DNA of 64,000 bases from Deltaproteobacteria bacterium (GTDB taxonomy: Bacteria > Myxococcota_A > Polyangia > Polyangiales > Ga0077539): NCBI GenBank assembly GCA_016704445.1, contig JADJAE010000027.1, forward strand, positions 1 through 64,000, read 5' to 3'. This document shows positions 44,358 through 53,784 of this stretch, one piece after another. The notes beneath the pieces were generated by a model. That model did not search any database. It worked only from the letters and a program-made list of their open reading frames with translations, and was not told where the DNA came from. Made by a program: the position numbers and the translations under genes. Every line of letters begins with the position of its first letter. The first letter of the stretch is position 1.

Positions 44358-45032
44358 ATGATCGATCCGAAGCAGTCCGTCGCGAACCTCGTCCTCGACC
44401 ACTCCGAGTGCGCCTCGGTCTTCCAGCATCATCGCATCGACTTCTGTTGCCGCGGCGAACTCACCATCGCCGAGGCCGCGAAGTCCAAGGAGGTCGAGCT
44501 CGGAGCGCTCGTCGAGGAACTCTCTCGCGCCATCTCCGAGCGCCGCGGAGAGCGCGCGCCGGACCCGCGCGAGCTGTCGACCCCCCGGCTGGTCGCGCAC
44601 ATCGTCTCGCGCCACCACGAGTACCTGCGCCGCACGCTGCCCTTCGTCGGAGGCCTCGCCGCCAAGGTGGGGCGCGTCCACGGCGACCACAACCCGAAGC
44701 TCCGCGACCTGGCCACGGCGGTCGAGGAGCTCACGGCCGCGCTGGTTCCGCACCTCGACGAGGAGGAGGAGGTGCTCTTCCCGGCGCTCACCGCGAAGGA
44801 GCCCGACCGGGCCGCGCTGGCGAAGGACTTCGGGGCGATGCAGGAGGAGCACCTCGGGGTCGCGAAGCTGCTCGAGCAGGTGCGCGCGGCGAGCGACGAC
44901 TTCACCCTCCCGGAGTGGGCCTGCAACAGCTATCGCACACTCTTCGCCGAGCTGAAGCAGGTCGAGAGCGACGTGTTCACGCACGTGCACATCGAGAACC
45001 ACGTGCTCCGCCCCCGCTTCGTCGCGGACTGA
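44358..45032 (+). CDS. RIC/YtfE/ScdA-type iron-sulfur cluster repair di-iron protein
   Basis: About 224 residues. The N-terminal DUF542 part has [30 protein letters not shown] residues with the Cys-Cys pair. The C-terminal hemerythrin-like domain has the di-iron ligands [26 protein letters not shown] and [16 protein letters not shown] proteins repair iron-sulfur clusters after nitric oxide or oxidative damage. The ATG at 44358 is chosen because the sigma-54 promoter overlaps earlier candidates and GGAG lies 7 nt ahead. Regulated by the divergent sigma-54 activator by inference. A CopD-like gene follows after 14 nt. Confidence 0.9.
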   Translation: MIDPKQSVANLVLDHSECASVFQHHRIDFCCRGELTIAEAAKSKEVELGALVEELSRAISERRGERAPDPRELSTPRLVAHIVSRHHEYLRRTLPFVGGLAAKVGRVHGDHNPKLRDLATAVEELTAALVPHLDEEEEVLFPALTAKEPDRAALAKDFGAMQEEHLGVAKLLEQVRAASDDFTLPEWACNSYRTLFAELKQVESDVFTHVHIENHVLRPRFVAD

Positions 45033-45046
45033 GCCACCAACCGAAG

Positions 45047-45553
45047 GTGCCCGCCCTCTATCTCCTCTCGGTCTGGATCCACATCCTCGCGGCCATGGCC
45101 TGGATCGGCGGGATGTTCTTCCTGGTGCTGGTGGTCGTCCCCTGGCTACGGGCGGGCAACCGCGCCAACGCCGGGGCCTTCCTCCGCGAGACGGGCCAGC
45201 GCTTCCGCTCGGTGGGCTGGAGCTGCTTCGCCATCCTGACGGTGACCGGCACCTTCAACCTCTACGTGCGCGGGGTGCGCCTCGGGGACTTCGTGCGCCC
45301 CGAGTGGCTCGCCTCCCCCTTCGGCCGGTCGGTGCTCTACAAGCTCGGCCTCTTCGCGCTGGTGCTCGTCGTGAGCGCCGTGCACGACTTCTCCGTGGGG
45401 CCTCGCGCTTCGGTCGCGATACAGCGTGATCCGGGCTCGCCCGAGGCCGAGCGGCTGCGGCGTCAGGCCTCCCTCATGGGGCGGGGCAACGTCCTGCTGG
45501 CGCTGGCCCTCGTGGCCGTCGCCGTCACGCTGGTGCGCGGTTGGCCCTGGTAG
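45047..45553 (+). CDS. CopD-family small membrane protein
   Basis: About 168 residues with four hydrophobic helices ([33 protein letters not shown] first helices, [49 protein letters not shown]). WIH and VHDF place His residues within helices as in CopD/DUF2269-type haem- or copper-handling proteins. GTG start 14 nt after RIC, so likely in the same sigma-54 transcript. A link between nitric-oxide repair and this protein is plausible but unproven. Confidence 0.75.
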   Translation: MPALYLLSVWIHILAAMAWIGGMFFLVLVVVPWLRAGNRANAGAFLRETGQRFRSVGWSCFAILTVTGTFNLYVRGVRLGDFVRPEWLASPFGRSVLYKLGLFALVLVVSAVHDFSVGPRASVAIQRDPGSPEAERLRRQASLMGRGNVLLALALVAVAVTLVRGWPW

Positions 45554-45559
45554 AAGCCC

Positions 45560-46786
45560 TCACTCCGGCGCGACGGCCTCGCCGTCTTCCAGCCGGTCGG
45601 GCGGGTGAACGATCACCCGGGCGCCCGCGCGCAGCCCGCGGGTGATCTCCACCGCGCCGCCCCCCTGGTGGCCGATGGTCACGTCGCGCCGGCGCGCCCG
45701 CCCCTCCTCGATGACGAACACGCACCACACGCCCCGCGGCGGAAGAGCGAGCCCAGCGGAAACCGTCAGCACCCGCGCGCCCTCCCACGCCACGATGCGC
45801 GCCTCGACGCGCCAGCCGTCGCCGAGCGCGCGCCAGCGCTCCGGCGGGTCGCGCAGGTCGATGAGCACGTTGACCCGCTGCTCCTCGACCCCGAGGGCCG
45901 AGACGCGGGTGAAGGCCGAGGGCTCGACCAGGCGCACCTGACCTTCGAGCAGCCCGGTGCTCCCTCCGGCCTCCAGGTGCACCAGGGCGCCAGGCACCAC
46001 CTGGAGGGCGTCCGCGGTGAGCAGGTCGACCACCACCTCCAGGGCCTCGGTGTCGCCGAGCTCCAGCAGCGGCGTCCCCGCGGTCACCACGCCGCCGGAG
46101 GGCTGGAGCACGCGCAGCACCCTGGCGCGCACCGGAGAGCGGAGGGTGATCTCGTCGCGCGCCGTGCCGACGTTGGTCACGCGGGAGAGCAGCGCCCGGG
46201 CGTTGTCGAGCTCGTACGCCGCGCCTCGGGCCGCGAACTGCGCCGAGGCCACCTCGTCGGCACGGCTGTGCTCCAGAAACACCGCCTGCGCCAGGTCGCG
46301 CTCGGGCACGGCGCCGGAGGCGGCCAGGCGACGCACCCGGTCGGCCTCGGTGCGGGCGAACTCCGCGGCGTCGCGCGCCCGGTCGACCACCGAGCGCGCC
46401 TGCCGCAGCGCCGCGTCGGCCATGCGAACCCGCCCCTCGGCGTCGGTGCGGGAGCGGGCGTCGAGCGGAGCCGGGTCGGCCGGGAGGATGCGCGCCACCA
46501 CGGCGCCCGCCTCGACGAGGTCGCCCGGGTGCAGCTCCGGACGGCGCATGTTGCCCGTCACCGTGGACGAGATGACGTAGCGGTCGCGCACCCTCGTGCG
46601 GCCCTCCTCGTCCAGCGTGGCCTCGAGCCTCGCCTCGACCGCCCGCGACGCCTCCACCGAGGTGGGCTTCGGCCGCGCCAGCAGCACGCCCCCCGCCACG
46701 AGCCCCCCCGCCGCCAAGACCATCACCACCCGGCGCGCCCACTTCGTCCTGGCGCTCCCGACGGGCTTCTTTGTGTCCTTCGCCAC
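45560..46786 (-). CDS. HlyD/MacA-like membrane-fusion protein
   Basis: About 408 residues from GTG 46786, with GAGGG upstream and the permease stop just before it. One N-terminal helix (VVMVLAAGGLVAGGVLLARP), a lipoyl half-motif (ELHPGDLVEAGAVVARILPA), a long coiled-coil hairpin (~115-215, Arg/Ala/Glu-rich) and a beta-barrel (RVLRVLQPSGGVVTAGTPLLEL). It links an inner-membrane FtsX-like transporter to an outer-membrane exit. Third gene of a minus-strand ABC operon (ATPase, permease, adaptor). Confidence 0.82.
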   Translation of the reverse strand: MAKDTKKPVGSARTKWARRVVMVLAAGGLVAGGVLLARPKPTSVEASRAVEARLEATLDEEGRTRVRDRYVISSTVTGNMRRPELHPGDLVEAGAVVARILPADPAPLDARSRTDAEGRVRMADAALRQARSVVDRARDAAEFARTEADRVRRLAASGAVPERDLAQAVFLEHSRADEVASAQFAARGAAYELDNARALLSRVTNVGTARDEITLRSPVRARVLRVLQPSGGVVTAGTPLLELGDTEALEVVVDLLTADALQVVPGALVHLEAGGSTGLLEGQVRLVEPSAFTRVSALGVEEQRVNVLIDLRDPPERWRALGDGWRVEARIVAWEGARVLTVSAGLALPPRGVWCVFVIEEGRARRRDVTIGHQGGGAVEITRGLRAGARVIVHPPDRLEDGEAVAPE

Positions 46787-46788
46787 GC

Positions 46789-49154
46789 TCAGTCCCTCGA
46801 TTTCAATACCGCCACCATGTCGAGCCCTGCGATGCGACGCCGCACCACCCACGCGCTCGCGACGCTGGCGGCCACCACCGTCCCGGCGGCCATCATGTAC
46901 GTCGTCCGGGAGATCATCAGCGGCATCCGGAAGAGCTCGGCGTCGATGGACTGGAGCACCAGCCACGCGAGGCCCTTGCCCAGCCAGAGCCCCAGCGGGA
47001 TGGCCACCGCCACCACGATCGCCTGCTCGCCCAGCAGCACCGAGGCGACCTCCCCCTCGGTGAAGCCCAGCACCCGCAGCGTGGCCAGCTCGCGGCTGCG
47101 CACCGAGAGGGCGATGCGGGCGTTGTTGTAGACCACCCCCACGGCGATGATGCCCGCGAAGACCGCGAGCACCACCGTGAAGGTCGCGCTCATGCGCGAG
47201 GTCTCGTGGCGGAAGTAGTCGATCAGCGCCTGACGCCGCGACGCCGACGACACCGCGGGCAGGCGCCGCACCCGCTCGAAGAAGCGGTCGGTGTACGCTG
47301 GGTCGAGGCGCACCGCCACGGAGGTCACGCGCCCGCCGTCGTCGCGCAGCCGGTGGAGCGCGTCGAGGTCCATGTACGCGGTGAGGCCCAGCATGTCGTC
47401 GATGAGCGCGGTGACGGTGACCTCGCGGGGAGCGACGGCCCCCTCGGCGTCCTCCACGGTCACCCGGTCTCCGGCGCGCAGCCCCAGGCGCTCTCCCAGC
47501 GCCCGGCCGAGGAACATGCCCTCCTCGGGTAGCGTCCAGTGCGTCGCCCGCTCGTCGATCACCCGTCGCAGCACCGAGGCGCGAGGCAGCCCGAGGATGG
47601 CCGCGTCTCTCACCCGCGTACCGTTTCGCAGCCGTACGCCAGCGGCCCGCTGAGGCTCGGCGTAGAGGACCCCGGGCAGCCGCGCCACCTCGTAGACCGC
47701 GCGCGGCGGCAGCGGCCGGGAGAACGACACGGTGACGTCGTCGGACTGGGCCCGGCCGAACTGCACCGCCAGCACGAGGTCGAGCGAGTCGAGGGAGAAG
47801 CGCCCCGCGACCATGATGGCCGCCGCGAAGGAGATGCCCACGGCCGAGAGGGCCGCGCGCCCGGGACGGCGCTCGAGCTCGCGCAGCACCATGCGCCCCG
47901 CGGTGGGGAGCAGCCGGTGGAAGCCCGTGCGCTCGAGGAAGCTGGGGCGGTAGCGGGGAGGAGGCTCAGGGCGCATGGCCTCCGCGGGGGGGACGCGCAC
48001 CGCAGAGCGCACGGCGCTGAGGGCGCCCGCCACCGCCGAGCCGACGCTCGCCAGCGCGCCGAAGGCCAGCGTCGAGGCGCTCGGTCGGAAGGTGAGCGAG
48101 GGGAAGCGGAAGAAGTCCTCGTAGAGGGTGATGAACCACCGGCCCACGAAGGCGCCGAAGACCACCCCGAGGGCCGCGCCGAGCAGCGCCGTGAGCAGCG
48201 CGTGGGAGAGGTAGTGCCGGGCGACCTCGCGGTCTCCGTAGCCGAGGGCCTTGAGGGTGGCGATCTGCTCCCGCTCCAGGCCGAGCAGCCGCGCCAGCAC
48301 CATGTTGACCAGCAGCGTCGCCACGCCGAGGAAGAGCAGCGGGTCACCCTGGCCTGGCCGCGGAGCTGGACGATCTCCTGCTCGACCCAGCGCGCCGAGG
48401 GGTGCCGAGAGCGGCCGTAGGCGCCGGTGGTTCCGTAGGGGGAGAGCACCTGGTCGATGGCGGCGATGACCGAGGCCTCTCGGGCGCCGCGGTCGAGGCG
48501 CACGCCCACCTCGTTGAAGGCGCCCTCCATCCCGAAGGCCGCGGCCAGGGCGGCCTCGTTCACCCACAGCACTCCGTAGCGCCGGTTGTCCGGGATGAGC
48601 GTCCCGGGCTGCATCACCGAGACGAACTCCGGCGAGAGCGCGATGCCCGTCAGCCGGAAGCGCTGTCGGCGGCCGTGCAGAACCGCCACCAGGTGGTCGC
48701 CGGGACGGAGCCCCCACGCCCGGGCGAAGGCCTCGTGGAGGAGCACCTCGTCGGAGCGCCCCGGGTCGGGCATGCGCCCCTCGCGGAGATACACCTCGCT
48801 CAGCAGCGAGCGCCCGTGCGGGGGGAGGGAGACCGCGTGCGCGGCCACGGGCTCGGCCATGCCCGGCATGTCGAGGGTGACCTCCTCGGCCAGGCGCGCC
48901 TCGGCAATGGCGACGCCGGGCAGCGAGGCGATGCGCCCGAGCACCGAGCGAGGGGCGCGCCGCACCGACGAGAACACGTCGGGGAAGCGGGCGCGGGCGT
49001 ACCAGCGGTCGCGCTCCCCGCGGAGCGAGTCGTAGGCCGAGCTCATGGAGAAGAGGCTGGCCACGCCGCAGGCCACCACGAGCGCGATGGTGAGCACCTG
49101 CGCGCGCATGTGCCAGAGGTCGCGCAGCAGCTTGCGGCGGAGCGCGCTCACCAT
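46789..49154 (-). CDS. FtsX/MacB-type ABC permease, single-nucleotide frame break
   Basis: The N-terminal part (from 49154: [23 protein letters not shown], MacB-PCD periplasmic region) reads to about 48340. The rest continues in another frame ([34 protein letters not shown]...) to 46789. One additional G in GGG at 48341-48343 (plus strand) joins them as [10 protein letters not shown], giving about 788 residues and two FtsX cores, as in LolCE/DevC-like exporters. The ATPase gene overlaps the start by 7 nt. Everything else is intact, so a sequencing indel is as likely as gene loss. Confidence 0.75.
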
Positions 49155-49891
49155 TGCAGCTCGGAGACCGGGACGGGCGAGGGGTTGCGCTCGTCGGCCA
49201 CCACGCGCCCGTCGCCGAAGCGGATCACCCGGTTGGCCATGCGGGCGATCACGGCGTTGTGGGTGATGACCGCGGTGGTGCTGCCGAGCTCGCGGTTGAC
49301 GCGGGCGAGCACGTCGAGCACCACGCGCCCGGTGGCGCAGTCGAGGGCGCCGGTGGGCTCGTCGCAGAGGAGGACGTCCGGTCGGCGCGCCACCGCGCGG
49401 GCGATGGCCACGCGCTGCTGCTCGCCGCCGGAGAGCTGCGAGGGGAAGTGGTCGAGGCGGGAGCCGAGGCCCACCAGGGCGAGGGCCTCGTCGGGGGCCA
49501 TCGGGTTCGAGGCGATGTCGGTGACCAGCGCCACGTTCTCCCGCGCGGTGAGCGAGGGCATGAGGTTGTAGAACTGGAACACGAAGCCCACGTGCTCGCG
49601 GCGGTAGCTGGTGAGGGCCCGCTGGTCGGTGAAGTCCAGGGCTTCGCCGCGGTAGAGCACCTCGCCGGTGGTGGGCCCGTCGAGGCCGCCGACGATGTTG
49701 AGCAGGGTGCTCTTGCCCGAGCCCGACGGCCCGAGCAGCACCACGAACTCCCCCTCGGTCAGGCTCAGGTCGACGCCTCGCAGCGCGTCGATCTCGACGT
49801 CGCCCATCAGGTAGCGGCGGGTGAGCCCGCGGGCCTCCAGCACGGTGACCCTCGGGGGAGCGGCGTCGTCGGGCATCGTCGGGTCACTCAC
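49148..49891 (-). CDS. ABC transporter ATP-binding protein, LolD/MacB type
   Basis: A 247-residue protein with Walker [10 protein letters not shown], the Q-loop in [18 protein letters not shown], signature [14 protein letters not shown], Walker [13 protein letters not shown] and the H-loop VITHN. These features are characteristic of the LolD/MacB subfamily, which powers extrusion of lipoproteins, peptides or antibiotics through FtsX-type permeases. First gene of the minus-strand operon. GTG start at 49891, alternative ATG five codons later. Confidence 0.9.
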   Translation of the reverse strand: MSDPTMPDDAAPPRVTVLEARGLTRRYLMGDVEIDALRGVDLSLTEGEFVVLLGPSGSGKSTLLNIVGGLDGPTTGEVLYRGEALDFTDQRALTSYRREHVGFVFQFYNLMPSLTARENVALVTDIASNPMAPDEALALVGLGSRLDHFPSQLSGGEQQRVAIARAVARRPDVLLCDEPTGALDCATGRVVLDVLARVNRELGSTTAVITHNAVIARMANRVIRFGDGRVVADERNPSPVPVSELQW

Positions 49892-50029
49892 GCGGGCTAC
49901 GATGGTGCCAGCACCGGGGGATCGTTAGGGAAGCTTCTGGACATGGCCCGGGTCTGGCACAAGGCAAGGCAGGTGCGTCGGGTCTTCTCCCGCTGCGCTC
50001 TCAACTCCCAACGTCGTCCGAGGTGCCTC

Positions 50030-50386
50030 ATGCCGCGATTCCTGATCCATTGGGCGACCGTCGCCCTCAGCCTGTGGGTGGCGACCGAGATCGTTCCCGG
50101 CATCCGGGTGAGCTCCTTCACCGTGCTGGTCATCGGCGCGCTCATCCTCGGCCTCATCAACGCCTGCGTCCGCCCGGTGCTGGTCTTCCTCACCCTGCCC
50201 ATCACCGTGGTGACCCTCGGGCTCTTCTACCTGGTCGTGAACGGCCTCTCCTTCGGGCTCGCCGCGTGGCTGGTGCCGGGCTTCAGCGTGAGCGGCTTCG
50301 GAGCCGCGATGCTGGGCGCCCTCGTGGTGAGCGTGCTCTCGTGGTTCATCGGCTTCTTCACGGGCGCTCGCGACGAAGAGCGGTGA
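50030..50386 (+). CDS. Small PF04020 (YvlD-like, 'phage holin family 4') membrane protein
   Basis: A 118-residue protein with four hydrophobic helices: LIHWATVALSLWVATEIVPGI, TVLVIGALILGLINACVRPVLVFLTLP, TVVTLGLFYLVVNGLSFGLAAWLVPG and AAMLGALVVSVLSWFIGFF. The N-x-x-x-R-P-x-L-x-x-L-T-L-P segment is diagnostic for the PF04020 family. Despite the holin name, family members are chromosomal envelope-stress proteins. It sits between two divergently oriented ABC export operons. Confidence 0.85.
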   Translation: MPRFLIHWATVALSLWVATEIVPGIRVSSFTVLVIGALILGLINACVRPVLVFLTLPITVVTLGLFYLVVNGLSFGLAAWLVPGFSVSGFGAAMLGALVVSVLSWFIGFFTGARDEER

Positions 50387-50526
50387 CGGCCCCGCGCAGC
50401 CCCTGCGCCGCAGGGCGCGCCCCCTGCGCGGACCCTGCGTGATGACGTGGACACCCCCACCGGGAATCGCTATGGCCCGGTGGGTCGATCGATGACGGTC
50501 CATCCCTCGCAGGAGCGCTCCCGCTG

Positions 50527-51753
50527 ATGATCTGGCTTCGTCGCGGGCTCAAGGTGCTGGCGCTGCTGGCGGTGCTCTGCGCGGTGGCGTGGTTCGCCGC
50601 GCAGCGGGCGCTCGGCCCGAAGGTCGAGGTGGTGCTCCCCGCGCGGCGCGAGGTGGTGCAGACGGTGGTGTCGAGCGGTCGGGTGCTCAGCCCCGCGGAG
50701 GTGAGCCTCGGGAGCCAGCTCGGCGGTCTGGTGAGGGCGGTGCGGGCGCGCGAAGGGGAGCGCGTGACCGAGGGGCAGGTGCTGGTGGAGCTCGACGACC
50801 GGGAGCTCTCGACGCAGGTCGAGCAGGCGCGCGCCGGGGTGCTGGTGGCCTCGACGCGCGTGGGCCAGCTCCGCACCGTGAGCGCCCGGGTGGCCGGGGA
50901 GTCGGTGCGGCAGGCGCAGGCGAACCTCCGCGCGGCGGAGACCACCTGGGAGCGGCAGCGCATGCTCTTCCGCTCCGGGGCCATCGCGGCCACGGAGCTT
51001 GAGTCGGCGCAGCGCGCTGTCGACGTCGCTCGCAGCCAGCTCCAGTCGGCGCAGATCGCCTCGGCAGGATCGAGCGCCGGGGGAGGGGACGCCAGGGTGG
51101 CGGTCGCGGGTCGGGTGCAGGCCGAGGCGGCGCTGCGGGTGGCCGAGGCGAGGCTGGCGCAGGCGCGCGTGGTGGCGCCCGCCGCGGGGGTGATCATGAC
51201 CAGGAGCGTGGAGCCCGGCGACGTGGTGACCCCCGGGCGAGCGCTGCTGGTGCTGCTGCGCGACGGAGACACGGAGCTCTCCATGACGCCCGACGAGCGC
51301 AACCTCGCCGACCTTCGCATGGGGCAGCGGGCGGTCGCGTCGGCCGAGGCCTTCCCCGATCGGCCCTTCCCCGCGGAGGTGTCGTACATCGCTCCGACCA
51401 TCGACGCGCTCCGAGGCACCGTCGAGGTGAAGCTGCGCGTGCCCACGCCGCCGCCCTTCCTGCGGCCTTCGATGACCGTGTCGGTGGAGGTCGAGGTCGC
51501 CCGCCACCCCAACGTCCTCTCGCTCCCTCCCGACGCCGTGCGCGACGCGGCCACCCCCTCGCCGTGGGTGATGGTGGTCGGCAACGACGACCGCACCGCG
51601 AGGCGGCCCGTCACCCTCGGGCTGCGGGGAGAGCGCGTGGTCGAGGTGGCCTCCGGCCTCGGCGAGCGGGAGCGCGTGGTGCCGTCGAGCGTCGGGGCCA
51701 CGGTGCGCGTCGGGCAGCGGGTGCGCCCCCGCTCCGTCGAGGCCGCCCGCTAA
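50527..51753 (+). CDS. Efflux membrane-fusion protein (MacA/HlyD-like)
   Basis: A 408-residue protein. N-terminal anchor (LKVLALLAVLCAVAWFAA), lipoyl halves (LGGLVRAVRAREGERVTEGQVLVELDD and VVAPAAGVIMTRSVEPGDVVTPGRALL), an alpha-hairpin between (~85-200) and a beta-barrel domain (FPAEVSYIAPTIDALRGTVEV). First gene of the plus-strand adaptor-permease-ATPase operon. Substrate unknown. Confidence 0.88.
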   Translation: MIWLRRGLKVLALLAVLCAVAWFAAQRALGPKVEVVLPARREVVQTVVSSGRVLSPAEVSLGSQLGGLVRAVRAREGERVTEGQVLVELDDRELSTQVEQARAGVLVASTRVGQLRTVSARVAGESVRQAQANLRAAETTWERQRMLFRSGAIAATELESAQRAVDVARSQLQSAQIASAGSSAGGGDARVAVAGRVQAEAALRVAEARLAQARVVAPAAGVIMTRSVEPGDVVTPGRALLVLLRDGDTELSMTPDERNLADLRMGQRAVASAEAFPDRPFPAEVSYIAPTIDALRGTVEVKLRVPTPPPFLRPSMTVSVEVEVARHPNVLSLPPDAVRDAATPSPWVMVVGNDDRTARRPVTLGLRGERVVEVASGLGERERVVPSSVGATVRVGQRVRPRSVEAAR

Positions 51754-51776
51754 GGGTTTAGGGGGGAGGGAGCGCG

Positions 51777-52997
51777 ATGCCGATCTCGTGGTTTCTGGCG
51801 CTGCGCTTCTTCCGTGAGGGCCGCCTCCAGTCGGTGCTCATCGTGGTGGGCGTCTCCGTGGGCGTGGCGGTGATGGTCTTCCTCTCGGCCCTCATCGACG
51901 GGCTCCAGACCAGCCTGGTCGCGCAGACCCTCGGCACCCAGGCCCACGTCGTGGTGCGCCCTCCCGACGAGGTCGCGCGCCCGATGCTCGCGTCCAGCGA
52001 GGCCGTCGCCATCGCGGCGCGCGTCGAGCGCACCGCCCAGCGCTCCCGCTCCATCGTCGGCTGGCAGCAGGTCGTCGAGGGCCTCTCCGCCATCGCCTCG
52101 GTGACGGCGGTGTCGCCCACGGTGACGGGCCCCGCGGTCGCGATCCGAGGCAACGCCACCCGCGCGGTGGTGCTCTACGGCGTCGACCCCGAGCGCTTCG
52201 CGGGCATCTACCCCATTCGTCAGCGCATGGTGGCCGGGCGCTTCGAGCCCACCGGAACCGGCTGCGTGATCGGCCGCGAGCTGGCCCTCGACCTCGGCGT
52301 GGGGGAGGGTGACCGGCTGCGCCTGGGCTCCGTCGAGGGGGCGAGCGAGGTGTACACCGTCGCGGGCGTCTTCGACCTGGGCAACCGGGAGGTCAACCGA
52401 CGCTGGGTGGTGATCACGATGCGGGGCGCGCAGACGCTGCTCGACCTGGTGGGCGGGGTGTCGAGCGTCGACCTGAGGGTGAGGGACATCTACTCGGCAG
52501 ACGCGGTGGCGACAGACATCACCGCGCGCACGGGGCTCATCGCGGACAGCTGGATGAAGACCAACGCGCAGCTCCTGGTGGCGCTGCGGTCGCAGAGCAG
52601 CTCCAGCCAGATGATCCAGTTCTTCGTGATCCTGGCGGTGGCGATGGGCATCGCGAGCGTGCTGGTGGTCTCGGTGGTGCAGAAGGGCAAGGAGATCGGC
52701 ATCCTGCGGGCGATGGGCGTCGGGCGGAGCAGCGTGCTCTGGGTGTTCCTGATTCAAGGGGCGATGGTGGGGCTCATCGGCTCGGTGATCGGGACCGCCT
52801 TCGGCACCGGGCTCGGCGTGCTCTTCGCGGGGATGGTGCGCAACGCCGACGGGTCGCCCACCTTCCCGGTGACCGTGAGTCTCGCGCTGGTGGCTCGCTC
52901 CGCGGCGATCGCGTTCTTCACGGGGGTCTTCGCGGCGGCGCTCCCGGCCCGGAGCGCGGCGAGGCTCGACCCCGCGGTGGCGATTCGCAATGGCTGA
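51777..52997 (+). CDS. FtsX/LolE-type ABC permease
   Basis: A 406-residue protein with an intact four-helix MacB/LolC layout: helix 1 (SVLIIVV-like [22 protein letters not shown]), a ~230-residue periplasmic domain ([43 protein letters not shown]) and three C-terminal helices ([70 protein letters not shown]). Overlaps the ATPase gene by 8 nt. Likely lipoprotein or hydrophobic-molecule export. Confidence 0.9.
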   Translation: MPISWFLALRFFREGRLQSVLIVVGVSVGVAVMVFLSALIDGLQTSLVAQTLGTQAHVVVRPPDEVARPMLASSEAVAIAARVERTAQRSRSIVGWQQVVEGLSAIASVTAVSPTVTGPAVAIRGNATRAVVLYGVDPERFAGIYPIRQRMVAGRFEPTGTGCVIGRELALDLGVGEGDRLRLGSVEGASEVYTVAGVFDLGNREVNRRWVVITMRGAQTLLDLVGGVSSVDLRVRDIYSADAVATDITARTGLIADSWMKTNAQLLVALRSQSSSSQMIQFFVILAVAMGIASVLVVSVVQKGKEIGILRAMGVGRSSVLWVFLIQGAMVGLIGSVIGTAFGTGLGVLFAGMVRNADGSPTFPVTVSLALVARSAAIAFFTGVFAAALPARSAARLDPAVAIRNG

Positions 52998-53688
52998 GCC
53001 GGTGCTGCTCCTGGAGGGGGTGTTCAAGTCCTACGGCAACGGGGTGGTCACCGAGGTGCTGAAGGGCGTCGACCTGCGCGTCGAGCGAGGCGAGTTCGCG
53101 GCGCTCATCGGCCCGTCGGGATCGGGCAAGAGCACGCTGCTCAACATCCTCGGGCTGCTCGACAGGCCTACCCGGGGGCGTCTCACCATCGCGGGGGAGG
53201 ACACCACGCACCTCGACGACGCGGGGCTGACGCGGCTGCGAGGGCGCACCATCGGCTTCGTGTTCCAGTTTCACCACCTGCTGCCGGGGCTGAGCGCGGA
53301 GGAGAACGTGATGATGCCCATGATCGCGGCGACCGGGCGCACCTCGAAGGAGATGGTCCCTCGCGCGCGAAGGCTGCTGGAGCGGGTGGGGCTCGGCGAG
53401 AAGGCAGGGTCGCGCCCCAACGCGCTCTCCGGTGGGCAGCAGCAGCGGGTGGCCATCGCCAGGGCGCTGGCGCTCGACCCCCCGCTGGTGCTCGCCGACG
53501 AGCCCACCGGGAACCTCGACACCAAGACCGCCGACCAGATCTTCGAGGTGATGCGGGAGTTCAACCGCGAGCTCGGCGTGGCCTTCCTGATCGTCACCCA
53601 CGACCCCCGGCTGGCCACGCGATGCGACCGCACCATCGACCTCGTCGACGGGCGCATCGTCTCCGATCAGCGCCGCGCCGGGACATGA
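52990..53688 (+). CDS. ABC transporter ATP-binding protein, LolD type
   Basis: A 232-residue protein. Walker [11 protein letters not shown]-loop region [21 protein letters not shown] (the QFHHLLP sequence is typical of LolD), signature [15 protein letters not shown], Walker [13 protein letters not shown] and H-loop IVTHD. Completes the three-gene module with 50527-51753 and 51777-52997. LolD function suggested, though the usual LolC and LolE pair is replaced by one permease plus an adaptor. Confidence 0.92.
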   Translation: MAEPVLLLEGVFKSYGNGVVTEVLKGVDLRVERGEFAALIGPSGSGKSTLLNILGLLDRPTRGRLTIAGEDTTHLDDAGLTRLRGRTIGFVFQFHHLLPGLSAEENVMMPMIAATGRTSKEMVPRARRLLERVGLGEKAGSRPNALSGGQQQRVAIARALALDPPLVLADEPTGNLDTKTADQIFEVMREFNRELGVAFLIVTHDPRLATRCDRTIDLVDGRIVSDQRRAGT

Positions 53689-53784
53689 AGGGTCCGCGGG
53701 GCACTTCCGTCCTACCTCGTCCGCAGGGTAAAGCCTCCGAAGGGTGATGAAGCACCCTCGAAACCAGACCCGGAGCCACCCATC

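Noticed and set aside
48341..48343. Programmed frameshifting in the ABC permease
   Set aside because: No convincing slip heptamer or conserved reason; a one-base error or mutation explains it better.
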